The notes under the pieces are model-generated. The model was not told the origin of the DNA. It made no database searches and was given only the letters and a program-made list of their open reading frames with translations. A program made the position numbers and the translations under genes. DNA of 64,000 nucleotides, from contig JBBDXJ010000260.1 in assembly GCA_040902445.1 (NCBI GenBank), positions 1-64,000 on the forward strand, written 5' to 3'. Origin of the DNA: Chryseosolibacter sp040902445. GTDB taxonomy: Bacteria; Bacteroidota; Bacteroidia; Cytophagales; Cyclobacteriaceae. Of the stretch, positions 36,336 through 45,884 are shown in pieces. Every line of letters starts with the position of its first letter. Position 1 is the first letter of the stretch.

Positions 36336-37913
36336 ATGAAGGCCCATGATTCAATCAGGGATACTGGAAATGGGAAACTTAACGACAAAAGGGCCGTCTC
36401 TTTAGATTCAATGCGGATGCGGAAGAGGCTTAGGCTAAGAGGGCTTCTGATTGGTCTTGTTCCATTGTCCTTTTTTATTTATTGGTTACTTAATTCCCAA
36501 ATTGTAAACAAGCCGGATGTTGAAAAGTCGATAGCGGTATTGCCATTTAAAAACCTGAGCAATAATCCTGAAGACCGGTATCTGGCGGATGGCATGATGG
36601 ATGCAATACTAAACCACCTTCAGAGAATTAAAGATCTAAGTGTAAGATCCCGTTCCTCTACTGATCAATATCGCGAGTCCGTTCCGACCGCCAGTAAAAT
36701 CGGGGATGAATTAAATGTCAGCTATATTCTTGAAGGCAGCTTTCAGAAGGTTGGAAATAAAGCCAACCTTATTGTCCAGTTAATTCACACAAAAAGCGAC
36801 GAGCATTTGTGGGCTGAGGAATATAACAGGGACTGGTCCGATATATTTAAAGTCCAGAAAGATGTGGCAGGTCTGATTGCTCAGGAATTGTACGCAAATA
36901 TTACCAGGGAAGAAGCAAATGCGATAGAAACAATACCGACTTCAAATATGGTAGCTTATGAGTATTATTTAAAAGGAGACAAAGCGCATTGGGATTTCTG
37001 GAAAAACAACGACATCCAAAAAATTCATGAATCTCGCGAATTATTTCAAAAAGCAATTGACCTCGACGCAAAGTTTTCTCTTGGTTTTACCGGACTTGGC
37101 AGGGCTTACTGGATGCTTGCAAACCGGTCGCCGCTATTAGCAACCGATTATTATGCAAAAGCAAAAGTGAATTTTGAAAAGGCTATCAGCGTTGATGTCT
37201 ATAATGGGTGGGCTTATTCGGAATTGGGGGTTGTTAATAGTCTTTGGGATTGGGATTCAACTGCAGCCAGAAAGAACTTTGATCTTGCCAGGAAAATGAT
37301 CCCGAATGACTGGAATGCATACATTCATGATTTCTTTCATTCATACAGGGTGGGCGATTGCAACAGATTGAAAAGGATCGTCCAGAGAATGAAAAGGATT
37401 TATCCCAATCTTGAGCAAGATTCAATTGACAGCAGAAATATCTTGTTACTGAGATGCCAGGGCCAGGAGAAAAAAATACGAAAGCTTGCTGATTTGTATT
37501 TAAAGGATAATTCAACACTCGCTAATTCACGTTCTTTTTTTCTTTCTTACCTGCAAAGCAAAGAATATGAAAAGGTCGAGAAAATCGTCAGAAACTATAA
37601 AGCAAACAGTAAGTATAGACCTCTGTATTATGAATTTGAGGGCATACTAAAAGCAAAAACAGGTGACCCAACCGGTGCTTATGCAATGTTAGATAGTTTG
37701 AAGGCGTCAGATGGTCATCTTGCCAGCATTGCTTCAGTTTATGCAGCACTCGGTGAGGAGGAACAAATGTATAAATACCTCGGTGAGGCTCTCGAGCACA
37801 GGGATCCCTCACTTCATCACCTGAAGGATTTCGGTTCCTTCGATCCCTATTTTGATCAACCGAGGTTCAAGGAAATAGTCAGTAAGATCTGGATTCCATT
37901 ATCCACAAACTAA
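36336..37913 (+). CDS. Membrane-anchored TolB_N-TPR effector, 3' part of TIR-C
   Basis: 525 residues from an internal ATG; the same frame is open back to about 36213. A TM segment (LRGLLIGLVPLSFFIYWLL, about 31-50) is followed by a TolB_N/FlgO-like domain (VEKSIAVLPFKNLSNN, then YILEGSFQKVGNKANLIVQL). Low-similarity TPR-like helices fill about 190-525. With the TIR part restored, the product would be about 722 residues: TIR-TM-TolB_N-TPR, the membrane-bound counterpart of TIR-B. Whether this fragment is translated alone is unclear. Confidence 0.75.
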   Translation: MKAHDSIRDTGNGKLNDKRAVSLDSMRMRKRLRLRGLLIGLVPLSFFIYWLLNSQIVNKPDVEKSIAVLPFKNLSNNPEDRYLADGMMDAILNHLQRIKDLSVRSRSSTDQYRESVPTASKIGDELNVSYILEGSFQKVGNKANLIVQLIHTKSDEHLWAEEYNRDWSDIFKVQKDVAGLIAQELYANITREEANAIETIPTSNMVAYEYYLKGDKAHWDFWKNNDIQKIHESRELFQKAIDLDAKFSLGFTGLGRAYWMLANRSPLLATDYYAKAKVNFEKAISVDVYNGWAYSELGVVNSLWDWDSTAARKNFDLARKMIPNDWNAYIHDFFHSYRVGDCNRLKRIVQRMKRIYPNLEQDSIDSRNILLLRCQGQEKKIRKLADLYLKDNSTLANSRSFFLSYLQSKEYEKVEKIVRNYKANSKYRPLYYEFEGILKAKTGDPTGAYAMLDSLKASDGHLASIASVYAALGEEEQMYKYLGEALEHRDPSLHHLKDFGSFDPYFDQPRFKEIVSKIWIPLSTN

Positions 37914-38078
37914 ATGCTGAGGTGAATTGAAACATTCTGGTAATGCTTATGCTTCCTCCAGGCATTTTATATTGACAAATGCAGCCTTATCATTGCTTGA
38001 ACAATTCAATACAATTGTTGTCATTGTCTCGTGCCCCTGTTTTTATTGTAGGTTCTGGAAGAGGAGCAAAGTACTACA

Positions 38079-38300
38079 TCAATTTTCGAAAAGCGATTTA
38101 GACAAACCAGATTGGCGAATTATGGATCGAAGTGTGCCAATTCGAATTTCCTTATGGTCTGGCACTGGAACAGTGATAGTAGAATCGGCAGTTTTACGCT
38201 GCATGATCATGTGACTACCTTTTTGTCGGACTTGCACAAATCCATTTTCTGCGAGAAGCTTGCAGACTTCTCCGCCACCGAAAACTTTCAGCTTACCCAA
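38079..38300 (-). CDS. hicA: HicA-type mRNA interferase toxin
   Basis: 73 residues, normal for the family. The catalytic motif GSHMIMQRK, the following strand TITVPVPDHKEI and the final IIRQSGLSKSLF match HicA, a dsRBD-like RNase that cleaves mRNA on the ribosome. Its start overlaps the 3' end of hicB by eight bases, so translation is coupled. Upstream in the HicBA order is the antitoxin. Confidence 0.9.
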   Translation of the reverse strand: MGKLKVFGGGEVCKLLAENGFVQVRQKGSHMIMQRKTADSTITVPVPDHKEIRIGTLRSIIRQSGLSKSLFEN

Positions 38301-38520
38301 TGGATACCTCGAGACGTGTTACGAAAACTTCTCCATGAAGCCGTTCGCTGATTTCCTTACCTGACGCATGCTCAAAGAAAAGTTCAATGGCTTCCTTAAG
38401 ATTTGCAGTCGCCTCCTCCACAGTTTCACCCTGGCTGGCAATGTCAAGTTCTGGACAGAAGGAAACATATCCTTCTCCTTCCTTTTCGATTACAGCTGTG
38501 AACTGGAATTTCTTATTCAT
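38293..38520 (-). CDS. hicB: HicB-type antitoxin
   Basis: 75 residues with the HicB partial RNase-H fold pattern: FTAVIEKEGEGYVSFCPELD, then SQGETVEEATANLKEAIELF. No C-terminal DNA-binding helix is seen, so operator binding may be weak. Gene order hicB-hicA with overlap is one of the known arrangements. The pair lies between two TIR genes, convergent with TIR-C. Confidence 0.9.
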   Translation of the reverse strand: MNKKFQFTAVIEKEGEGYVSFCPELDIASQGETVEEATANLKEAIELFFEHASGKEISERLHGEVFVTRLEVSIG

Positions 38521-38704
38521 AGTACAAATGTAAGCAAATTGATTTCAAGGTGTGATTAACTGTGGTCAAAATAAATATCTTTACCTGATGTCTTTATACC
38601 GGATTCTGGGATTAAGTCAAATTGGGACACTTTCGTTACCCATTGCCAGTGATTTTTTAAACAATTAAGGAGTGAAATGAAATTTCCGGAATAGAAACTT
38701 AGGT

Positions 38705-38869
38705 TTAATCGGTTTTTAAATCGCGGGCTTTTATTCGCACAATCTTTCCATCTCTGGAAATAACCAACTCACCATCTTCCTTTTTTGTGCGTTCAATGAG
38801 GCGCCTGATGGCAAGCTTTACGCCTTCGGTTATTTTGTCCAGCAATTCATCAGGTTCCGGTGTGTTCAT
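38705..38869 (-). CDS. Small hypothetical protein of 54 residues
   Basis: An ATG-started frame encodes a charged, helix-forming product (MNTPEPDELLDKITEGVKLA, then ERTKKEDGELVISRDGKIV). Composition and codon use look genuine. It is read on the same strand as hicBA, 184 bp upstream of hicB. I recognise no domain. The end (RDGKIVRIKARDL) resembles small conserved Bacteroidota proteins of unknown role (weak recollection). Confidence 0.55.
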   Translation of the reverse strand: MNTPEPDELLDKITEGVKLAIRRLIERTKKEDGELVISRDGKIVRIKARDLKTD

Positions 38870-38923
38870 TTTTCTAAATGAGGAACTTATCTTTGAAAAG
38901 TTGCATTCATATTTCCCTGCGGA

Positions 38924-38994
38924 GACTGCATCTTCGTCAACTATCGACGCAACCGCGTTACGAATACGATACTTTCAGAATGAATTATCGGATT
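38924..38994 (+). pseudogene. Two short TIR-start relics upstream of TIR-D
   Basis: In one frame 38924-38956 reads DCIFVNYRRNR, close to the TIR box 1 (YDIFISYR). In another frame 38959-38994 reads YEYDTFRMNYRI, again like YEYDIFISYR, with TACGAATACGA identical in DNA to the intact TIR starts. Neither is joined to further TIR sequence. They look like worn duplicates of the 5' end of a TIR gene. Chance similarity cannot be excluded for such short stretches. The rest of 38521-39126, apart from the small gene, shows no feature. Confidence 0.4.
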
Positions 38995-39126
38995 GAAAGT
39001 TCTCTTCTACACCGTAACTTTGCATAAATAGAGGGTATCATTAAGCGCTCTCCGATACGACTTTGAGTTCACGACAGTTGGACCGTTACCTGGAATATTT
39101 GTATCTTCAATTTCAAAACCCTCACC

Positions 39127-42100
39127 ATGGCTTGTCTGGTTTCCGGTTTCGAATACGACATCTTCATCAGCTATCGGCACAACGATAATAAGTCAGGTTG
39201 GGTGACTGAATTTGTAAAAAACCTTCAGGAGGAATTAGCAGCCACCATTAAGGATCCCATCTCCGTTTACTTCGATTCAAATCCCCATGACGGATTACTT
39301 GAAACCCATATCGTCGGCAAAAGTCTTGAAGGTAAACTGAAGTGCCTGATATTTATTCCCATTATCTCTCAAACTTATTGCGATCCGAAAAGTTTTGCGT
39401 GGCAACATGAGTTTTGTGCCTTCAATAAAATGGTAAAGGAAGATGAGTTTGGAAGAGACATAAAATTGAAAAATGGAAATGTAGCAAGCCGGATTCTTCC
39501 GGTTAAGGTCCATGATCTTGATGCAGACGATCTCCAGGTTTTGAAGGATGAAATAGGAGGGGCCCTCCGGCCAATAGAGTTTATTTATAAGGAGCCAGGT
39601 GTCAACAGGTCTTTAAGACCGAACGATGAAGTATTGGAAAACTTCAACAGGACAAAATACCGGAACCAGGTCAACAAGGTTGCGAACGCGATTAAAGAGA
39701 TCATTGCGGGATTAAAGAACTTTGGTAATCCTGCTTTTTATTCCTCATCCTACGAAAGTGTATCGGAAGAAACGAAAGCACCTCGAGCCAAGTCGATCGT
39801 TGTACTGCCATTTGAGGACATGAGTCCTGAAAAAGATCAGGAGTATTTCTGCGACGGTTTGTCAGAAGAACTTATCAATGCCTTGACGAAGGTGAAAAAT
39901 ATTCACGTAGTGGCCCGCACGTCCGCTTTTTCATTCAAAGGAAAAGAACACGATGTTCGGAAAATTGGGAAAAAACTGAAAGTAGAATCTCTGTTGGAGG
40001 GCAGTGTACGGAAAGCAGGGAACCAGCTTCGGATAACGGCCCAGCTCATCAACGTTGGAGACGGCTTCCATCTATGGTCGGAGCGGTATGATCGCGAGGT
40101 GGCCGATGTTTTTGCCATTCAGGATGAGATCTCGCTTGCAATAGTCGAAAACCTAAAGATTGAGCTTTTGGGAAAAGAAAAAAACGCGATGATGAAGCGC
40201 CAAACGATCGATATTGAAGCTTACAATTTGTACTTGAAAGGGCGCTATTTTTGGAATAAGTGGACACCAGGTGACTTCAGGAAAAGTATAGAATTGTTTC
40301 AGCAGGCAATAAGAAACGATCCGATGTATGCCATGGCTTATGTTTCGTTGGCTGAAGCACGTTATCATTTGGGAGTAGGGTATTGGGGCGTTCGGCCTTT
40401 GGATATGCTTCCGGATGCCATCGCTGCTGTCACCAAAGCCATTGAGATTGATCCTGGTCTTGCGGAGGCTCATGCAATTCTGGGCGCTATTAAACTCTGG
40501 CATCAATTTGATTTACAAGGTGCAGAAAGTGAACTCAGGCAATCTCTAAACCTGAACCCAAAAGCTGCATCGGCTCACGATTATTTTTCGCATGTGCTCA
40601 TAGCGAGGGGAGCACACGAGGAGGCCATCGTGGAAATCGAAAAGGCCATTATACTGGATCCTCTCTCCAACTTTATCATTGCAAACACAGGACTTGCCTG
40701 CTACAGGGCACGCAAATATGACAAGGCAATTGCTCATTTTTTAAGGCTTCAGGAGCTGTATCCCAATCTTCCGCTCTGGTCTTTGGTCGGATTTGCGTAC
40801 ATACAGAAAAGAATGTTCGATGAAGCCATCGAGGCCTTTAAGCAGGGTGTAGCATTTTCCGGCGAACACCATGCTTACCTGTCGCTTCTTGGGTATGGAT
40901 ATGCCGCGGCCGGGAGGGTGGGCGAATCGCGAACGATCGTTGTTGAACTGGAGAGACGCCGAAAGACACAATTCTTATGGGATGTGGCCATCGCCATGAT
41001 ATATTCCGCTTTGGGTGAGGAGGATATGGCCCTTGATTTACTGGAGCAAGCTTATGAAGACCGGGCGGGGTGGATTATTTGGCTCGGTGTCGAACCTGCT
41101 TTTGACAACATACGCGACCACCCGAGATATGTCACCCTCCTGATGAAAATCGGACTTTCCGCGTCGGGCCTGGATTCAGAATCACCTCACACCTCGATCC
41201 GTAATCCTAAAAATAAAAAGTCCATTGTCGTTCTTCCTTTCGAAAATATGAGTTCCGACAAAGAGAATGAATACTTCAGCGATGGATTGACAGAGGAGAT
41301 CATTGCCGATCTTTCAAATGTGCACGAGCTGTCGGTAATTTCGAGAAGTTCGGCCATGACTTTCAAAGGCACAAAGAAGAAGGTCAGGGAAATTGCGCAC
41401 GAGGTGGGTGTTCGGTATGTACTTGAGGGAAGCGTGCGAAAGGAGGGAAGTAATCTCCGCATTACCGCTCAGCTAATAGATGGCATGAGCGATGCGCATC
41501 TTTGGGCCGAAAAATATAATGGAACTATTCAGGATGTTTTTGAGATCCAGGAACAAGTTTCACGCTCCATTGTGAACGCGCTTAAATTAAAACTCAGCAA
41601 GAATGAGGATGATAAAATAGCCCGCAAACCGGTTGAAAATATTCAGGCTTATGAGTTGTGTTTGAAAGCACAATATGAGTTTTATCGATTCAAAGAAGAT
41701 GCGTTGCTGCGTGCAATTCAATATCTGGAAGCCGCTCTTGAGATCGTTGGCGAAAATACTTTTATATACGGTAACCTGGGTTTTATTTATTGCAATCTTT
41801 TTAACATTGCCAGTACCGTTAAAGAGGTTTATCTGGAGAAAGCTCGGATTCTCGCCAGGAAAATCTTTGCCTTGCAGCCCGATGCTTCTGAAGGACATGG
41901 CGTTCTGGGTTTTATCAGCTTCTTTACCGGAAGTAAAAAGGACATGGTTAAGCATCTTGAGAAAGCGTATGAGGCAAATCCTCACGATTCAAATATTCTT
42001 GCCTTCCTCAGCCTCGGTTACTTTTATTGTGGGCAGGCGGACGATGCGGAGAGGATCTTAAATAGGCTCAAAGAAATTGATCCTTTTAATCCTATTTACC

Positions 42101-42612
42101 ATGTTCTCATGTCCCTTGTTAGTTTTACGCGAGGAAAATTGAGTCCTGCTTTAGAGTGGAGCCGCGCAGGTTATGAGAGGAATCCCGATGTTCCTCAGGC
42201 GCAGTTGTATTATGCCTATTTTCTGGCTTCTAATAATCGCCGTCAAGAGTCGTATCCTGTCTTTGATCGCCTTATCGCTGATGGTTCCGGAACAATTTTT
42301 CATCCCCTGGGTGCGTTTTTGAAATATTCAATTCAGGGTGAAAAGGCAAAGGCTCTTGGTTCATTATCCGATGAAATCAAAACCAAATTGAGATACGATT
42401 CTGAATGGTGCTGGCTGATAGCCGATGGTTATGCTTTGATTCATGAAAAAGAAGAATCACTAAATTGGATAGAGTCTATTGTAAATTCAGATTTTGTTAA
42501 CTACCCCCTTCTTTCGCAACATGATCCGTTCTTAGAAAACATCCGGGGTGAACCACGATTCAGGAAACTTATTGAAAAAGTGAAATCTGGCTGGGAGAGC
42601 TTTCAAAGTTGA
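39127..42612 (+). CDS. TIR protein with two tandem TolB_N-TPR modules (TIR-D)
   Basis: 1161 residues, cytosolic. The TIR domain (about 1-200) begins FEYDIFISYRHNDN and contains SFAWQHEFCAF with predicted catalytic Glu95. TolB_N module 1 (about 222-345; KSIVVLPFEDMS, then GSVRKAGNQLRITAQLI) is followed by TPRs (355-660). A second TolB_N (about 697-820; KSIVVLPFENMSSDKENEYF, GSVRKEGSNLRITAQLI) is followed by another TPR array (830-1155). The two effector halves are paralogous, so the gene arose by internal duplication or fusion of two TolB_N-TPR genes. The frame is intact across 3.5 kb, which argues for function. The start matches those of the other TIR genes. Confidence 0.85.
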   Translation: MACLVSGFEYDIFISYRHNDNKSGWVTEFVKNLQEELAATIKDPISVYFDSNPHDGLLETHIVGKSLEGKLKCLIFIPIISQTYCDPKSFAWQHEFCAFNKMVKEDEFGRDIKLKNGNVASRILPVKVHDLDADDLQVLKDEIGGALRPIEFIYKEPGVNRSLRPNDEVLENFNRTKYRNQVNKVANAIKEIIAGLKNFGNPAFYSSSYESVSEETKAPRAKSIVVLPFEDMSPEKDQEYFCDGLSEELINALTKVKNIHVVARTSAFSFKGKEHDVRKIGKKLKVESLLEGSVRKAGNQLRITAQLINVGDGFHLWSERYDREVADVFAIQDEISLAIVENLKIELLGKEKNAMMKRQTIDIEAYNLYLKGRYFWNKWTPGDFRKSIELFQQAIRNDPMYAMAYVSLAEARYHLGVGYWGVRPLDMLPDAIAAVTKAIEIDPGLAEAHAILGAIKLWHQFDLQGAESELRQSLNLNPKAASAHDYFSHVLIARGAHEEAIVEIEKAIILDPLSNFIIANTGLACYRARKYDKAIAHFLRLQELYPNLPLWSLVGFAYIQKRMFDEAIEAFKQGVAFSGEHHAYLSLLGYGYAAAGRVGESRTIVVELERRRKTQFLWDVAIAMIYSALGEEDMALDLLEQAYEDRAGWIIWLGVEPAFDNIRDHPRYVTLLMKIGLSASGLDSESPHTSIRNPKNKKSIVVLPFENMSSDKENEYFSDGLTEEIIADLSNVHELSVISRSSAMTFKGTKKKVREIAHEVGVRYVLEGSVRKEGSNLRITAQLIDGMSDAHLWAEKYNGTIQDVFEIQEQVSRSIVNALKLKLSKNEDDKIARKPVENIQAYELCLKAQYEFYRFKEDALLRAIQYLEAALEIVGENTFIYGNLGFIYCNLFNIASTVKEVYLEKARILARKIFALQPDASEGHGVLGFISFFTGSKKDMVKHLEKAYEANPHDSNILAFLSLGYFYCGQADDAERILNRLKEIDPFNPIYHVLMSLVSFTRGKLSPALEWSRAGYERNPDVPQAQLYYAYFLASNNRRQESYPVFDRLIADGSGTIFHPLGAFLKYSIQGEKAKALGSLSDEIKTKLRYDSEWCWLIADGYALIHEKEESLNWIESIVNSDFVNYPLLSQHDPFLENIRGEPRFRKLIEKVKSGWESFQS

Positions 42613-42673
42613 GAATTGGAAGAAGAGGCGTGCCGCGGTGCACGGAGATGAGGCGTTCTGAATTACTTAATGG

Positions 42674-44719
42674 TCAGCTAACAACAGGCAAATAAACATG
42701 GAAAATAGCCCCCCCGTGGGGAACGCCTTCAGCGGTGATCATTCCGTTGTGATTTTCTAAAATCTTTTTACAGATAGAGAGACCGATGCCCGTTCCTCCA
42801 TATTCTGCGCGGGCGTGCAGTCGCTGAAATACTTCAAAGATCTTTTTCTCATAGATGCGCTCAAACCCTATACCATTATCTTTGATACTGATGTGACAGT
42901 ATTGCCGGGCCGGCACGGGAAATGCCGGTTTGAATATCTGCCCATCTACGAATTCTGTCCTTATCACCACGTGGGGTTGTACCTCAGGTTTCGAGAATTT
43001 CAGCGCATTGTTCAATAAGTTGTTAAATAATTGCTGAACCTGGAAGGGAATGACGTTTATAGCGGGCAGGCGATCGCTTTCAATTATGGCTTTCTTCTCC
43101 AGGATCATTACTTCCAGTTCAACCATTGACTGTGCCAGCAGCTCATTGAGATCGGTCATCTCTAACTTCTTCTCTGAAGTGGTAGTTCGTGAATAGGCTA
43201 GGATATCACGGATAAGCGTTTGCATTCTTAAAGCCCCGGCCTGCATGCGTTTGAAGTAGTCCCTTCCTTTTTCAGAGAGATTCTGGTATTCCAATTCCAG
43301 GATTCGATCCGAAAATGTCTGGATCTTGCGCAACGGTTCCTGAAGATCATGGCTTGAGATATAAGCAAATGAAGAAAGCTCCTCGTTCGTCCGTTCCAGC
43401 TCCTTATTCTTTAGTTCCAGTTTCAAGGAGGTTGCCAGCAATCTGTCCTCGGCGATTTTCTTTTCCGTCAGATCACGGGTAACTTTGGTAAATCCAATCA
43501 AGGCTCCTTCATCGTTGTGCAGGGCGGTAATGACCACGCTACCCCAAAAGGTTGTTCCATCTTTCCTGGTCCGCCATCCTTCATGTAGAGCCTTACCTTT
43601 TTTCGCGGCCTCTGCAAGAAGAGTTTCCGGGACACCCTTCTGTTGGTCTTGGGCTGAATAAAAAATACTGAAGTGCTTACCATGGATTTCCTCCGACTCA
43701 TATCCTTTTATTTTTTGCGCGCCCTTATTCCAATTCTGTATAAAACCTTCTTTGCTTAGCAATATGATGACAAAGTCCTCCACCTCGGATATCATCCGGT
43801 GATATCGTTCTTCGCTTTGCCTTAGTAGTTCATTTTTTTTCCTGAGATCCTCGTTTAGGCGCTCTACCTTCAGTTCATTTAAACGTCGTTCAGTCAGATC
43901 ACGGGTGACCTTCGCGAAGCCCGTGACATGACCTTCGCTATCATGCAATGATGTGATGGAAACACTTCCCCAGAACCGCGTACCACCTTTCCGCACTCGC
44001 CAGCCCTCGTGACTCACCTTGCCCATAGCAACCGCCATCTGAATCAATTTGTCTGGCAGACCATCGCGCTGGTCTTCGGGAGTATAAAAAACGCGAAAAC
44101 TTTTCCCAAGAATCTCTTTCTCACTGTATCCTTTAATGTTTTCTGCCCCCTTGTTCCAATTTTCAATGAGGCCGTCACGGGATAAAAGTATGATCGCGTA
44201 ATCAGTAACTTCCGAGACCATACGGTGGTAACGCTCTTCACTTTTCTTAAGGGCTTGGATTGTCCCGATTATTTCTTCAGTCTGTTTTTTAAGATTTCTG
44301 AACCGGATTTGATCCGTTACATCCACCACTATATTGATACCCCCTGACAATACACCGTTATCATCGTAAATGGGATAGGGATGGGGAAGAACATGAAATC
44401 TGGTTCCATTAGGTTGCTCAATAATAACCTCTGTTCCAGCTGTTGGTTTTTCCCCTTTAATGGCCTGTGCCATCGGGCATTCGTCTAAAGGCAATTGCGT
44501 TCCGTCTAAATTGTAAATTTTCCAGGATCCGCACCACATATCTTTGCCTTTCTCAGGCCGACGCCCCCACAGTTTTGCCGCCTCCTCGTTGTAGTCTGTA
44601 ACATATCCCTCGATGTCGCACGCGTACACAGCCACCGGTAAAATGTTGAGGAAGTCCTTAAGCCTGGAGTTGATATTTGCCCGGATCTCCGAATTCTTAA
44701 TGCTGCTTCCTTGAGTCAT
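42674..44719 (-). CDS. PAS-domain sensor histidine kinase
   Basis: 681 residues with no TM segment, so a cytosolic sensor. An N-terminal PAS domain (about 20-135) is followed by two nearly identical PAS domains (about 165-290 and 310-430), each starting SEERYHRM and ending GFxKVTRDLTE, an internal duplication. A short coiled coil leads to HisKA (SSFAYISSHDLQEPLRKIQ, with the phospho-accepting His) and the HATPase domain (LFNNLLNNALKFSKP, DNGIGF, GGTGIGLSI). No receiver or cognate regulator is adjacent. It is convergent with TIR-D. Confidence 0.9.
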   Translation of the reverse strand: MTQGSSIKNSEIRANINSRLKDFLNILPVAVYACDIEGYVTDYNEEAAKLWGRRPEKGKDMWCGSWKIYNLDGTQLPLDECPMAQAIKGEKPTAGTEVIIEQPNGTRFHVLPHPYPIYDDNGVLSGGINIVVDVTDQIRFRNLKKQTEEIIGTIQALKKSEERYHRMVSEVTDYAIILLSRDGLIENWNKGAENIKGYSEKEILGKSFRVFYTPEDQRDGLPDKLIQMAVAMGKVSHEGWRVRKGGTRFWGSVSITSLHDSEGHVTGFAKVTRDLTERRLNELKVERLNEDLRKKNELLRQSEERYHRMISEVEDFVIILLSKEGFIQNWNKGAQKIKGYESEEIHGKHFSIFYSAQDQQKGVPETLLAEAAKKGKALHEGWRTRKDGTTFWGSVVITALHNDEGALIGFTKVTRDLTEKKIAEDRLLATSLKLELKNKELERTNEELSSFAYISSHDLQEPLRKIQTFSDRILELEYQNLSEKGRDYFKRMQAGALRMQTLIRDILAYSRTTTSEKKLEMTDLNELLAQSMVELEVMILEKKAIIESDRLPAINVIPFQVQQLFNNLLNNALKFSKPEVQPHVVIRTEFVDGQIFKPAFPVPARQYCHISIKDNGIGFERIYEKKIFEVFQRLHARAEYGGTGIGLSICKKILENHNGMITAEGVPHGGAIFHVYLPVVS

Positions 44720-45113
44720 TGATACGATTGGATTAAGCTACATCGACAGGAGGTGATGGTTGGGAATGGTCGTCCAAAAAATAAGAGTGAAACATGAAAT
44801 TCGTTGAAGGTTAATAAATATACGATACAATCCATATTTAACAGCGGATGGCTAAAAAACTTAAGACCGGCATCGGCCGTAAAAAATCATGCCAGCGACA
44901 GTAATCCGAGCGTGGCAGGTAAAATAACTACTTTCAAACTTCGATGCAGATTCGAAGACTTGTCCCCTGCACCTGGAACCACTAAAGTCGGAACCAGGTT
45001 CACGTGAAATTCATGTTTTACACCCTCATCAAAAACAACAGATCACCGTTGACCATGCGATTTTGTAGCTGTAACTTTACTGGATCAAGTGATGGAGACC
45101 AACCAATAATCAA
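44720..45113. other. Intergenic region between divergent kinase and msrA genes
   Basis: 394 bp without a credible gene. It must hold promoters for the divergent histidine kinase and MsrA genes, but I could not assign Bacteroidota -33/-7 elements with confidence. No strong repeat or hairpin was seen. Confidence 0.4.
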
Positions 45114-45761
45114 ATGACAATTTCAAATGCATGTCAGGTGATTTGTTTTATGGCCTTAGTTGTTTCATGCGACGGTCAAAAGCAAGATGATGGAGACGTT
45201 AGGAAAGTTAATTTCACGGCCGCGGACGGAAAAGCAGTTGCAGCCTTTGCATCCGGATGTTTCTGGTGTACGGAACATATCTTTGAAGCCGTAGTAGGAG
45301 TGGATTCAGCAGTGTCGGGATATGCAGGAGGAACGGTTCCGGACCCTACCTATGAATTGGTCAATACCGAAACGACAGGCCATGCCGAGACCGTATTGGT
45401 TTATTTCGACCCAAAAGTCATTGACTACGAAGAATTGACGAAGGTATTTTTCACTTCCCACGATCCCACAACCCCCGATCGTCAGGGACCAGATGTCGGG
45501 TCTTCTTATCGCTCTATTCTTTTTTATCGAACAGATCAGGAAAAAGCCATCGCCGAAAATGCTGTTAAGGAGTTTTCGGGATCTTTTGCAGCCCCCATTG
45601 TAACGGAGATAAGGCCCTTGACAGAATTTTACCGCGCGGAAGGATATCATCAGGATTATATTCACCACAATCCAAAATCAACTTATGTGTTGGCCGTCTC
45701 GCTGCCGCGGTATGAAAAATTCAAGAAGATATATAAGGGCAAGTTTAAAAGTAGTCCATAG
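45114..45761 (+). CDS. msrA: Peptide-methionine (S)-S-oxide reductase, lipoprotein form
   Basis: 215 residues. A lipobox (LVVSC, Cys about 19) replaces the cytosolic start, so the enzyme acts outside the inner membrane. The catalytic motif is GCFWC, with the nucleophilic first Cys; SGYAGG, GHAETV and YHQDYI are family hallmarks. It reduces S-methionine sulfoxide in oxidised envelope proteins. No msrB is adjacent. Confidence 0.93.
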   Translation: MTISNACQVICFMALVVSCDGQKQDDGDVRKVNFTAADGKAVAAFASGCFWCTEHIFEAVVGVDSAVSGYAGGTVPDPTYELVNTETTGHAETVLVYFDPKVIDYEELTKVFFTSHDPTTPDRQGPDVGSSYRSILFYRTDQEKAIAENAVKEFSGSFAAPIVTEIRPLTEFYRAEGYHQDYIHHNPKSTYVLAVSLPRYEKFKKIYKGKFKSSP

Positions 45762-45884
45762 CAATGCAGGAGTGTATGGATTACCTTGGATCATCAACCC
45801 TGGACTATCGACTTTTCAGAGGGATTTGTTTTACACGTTGCTATTTTGTCTCTTCACGGTCTATATGCATATAAATAAACACAC

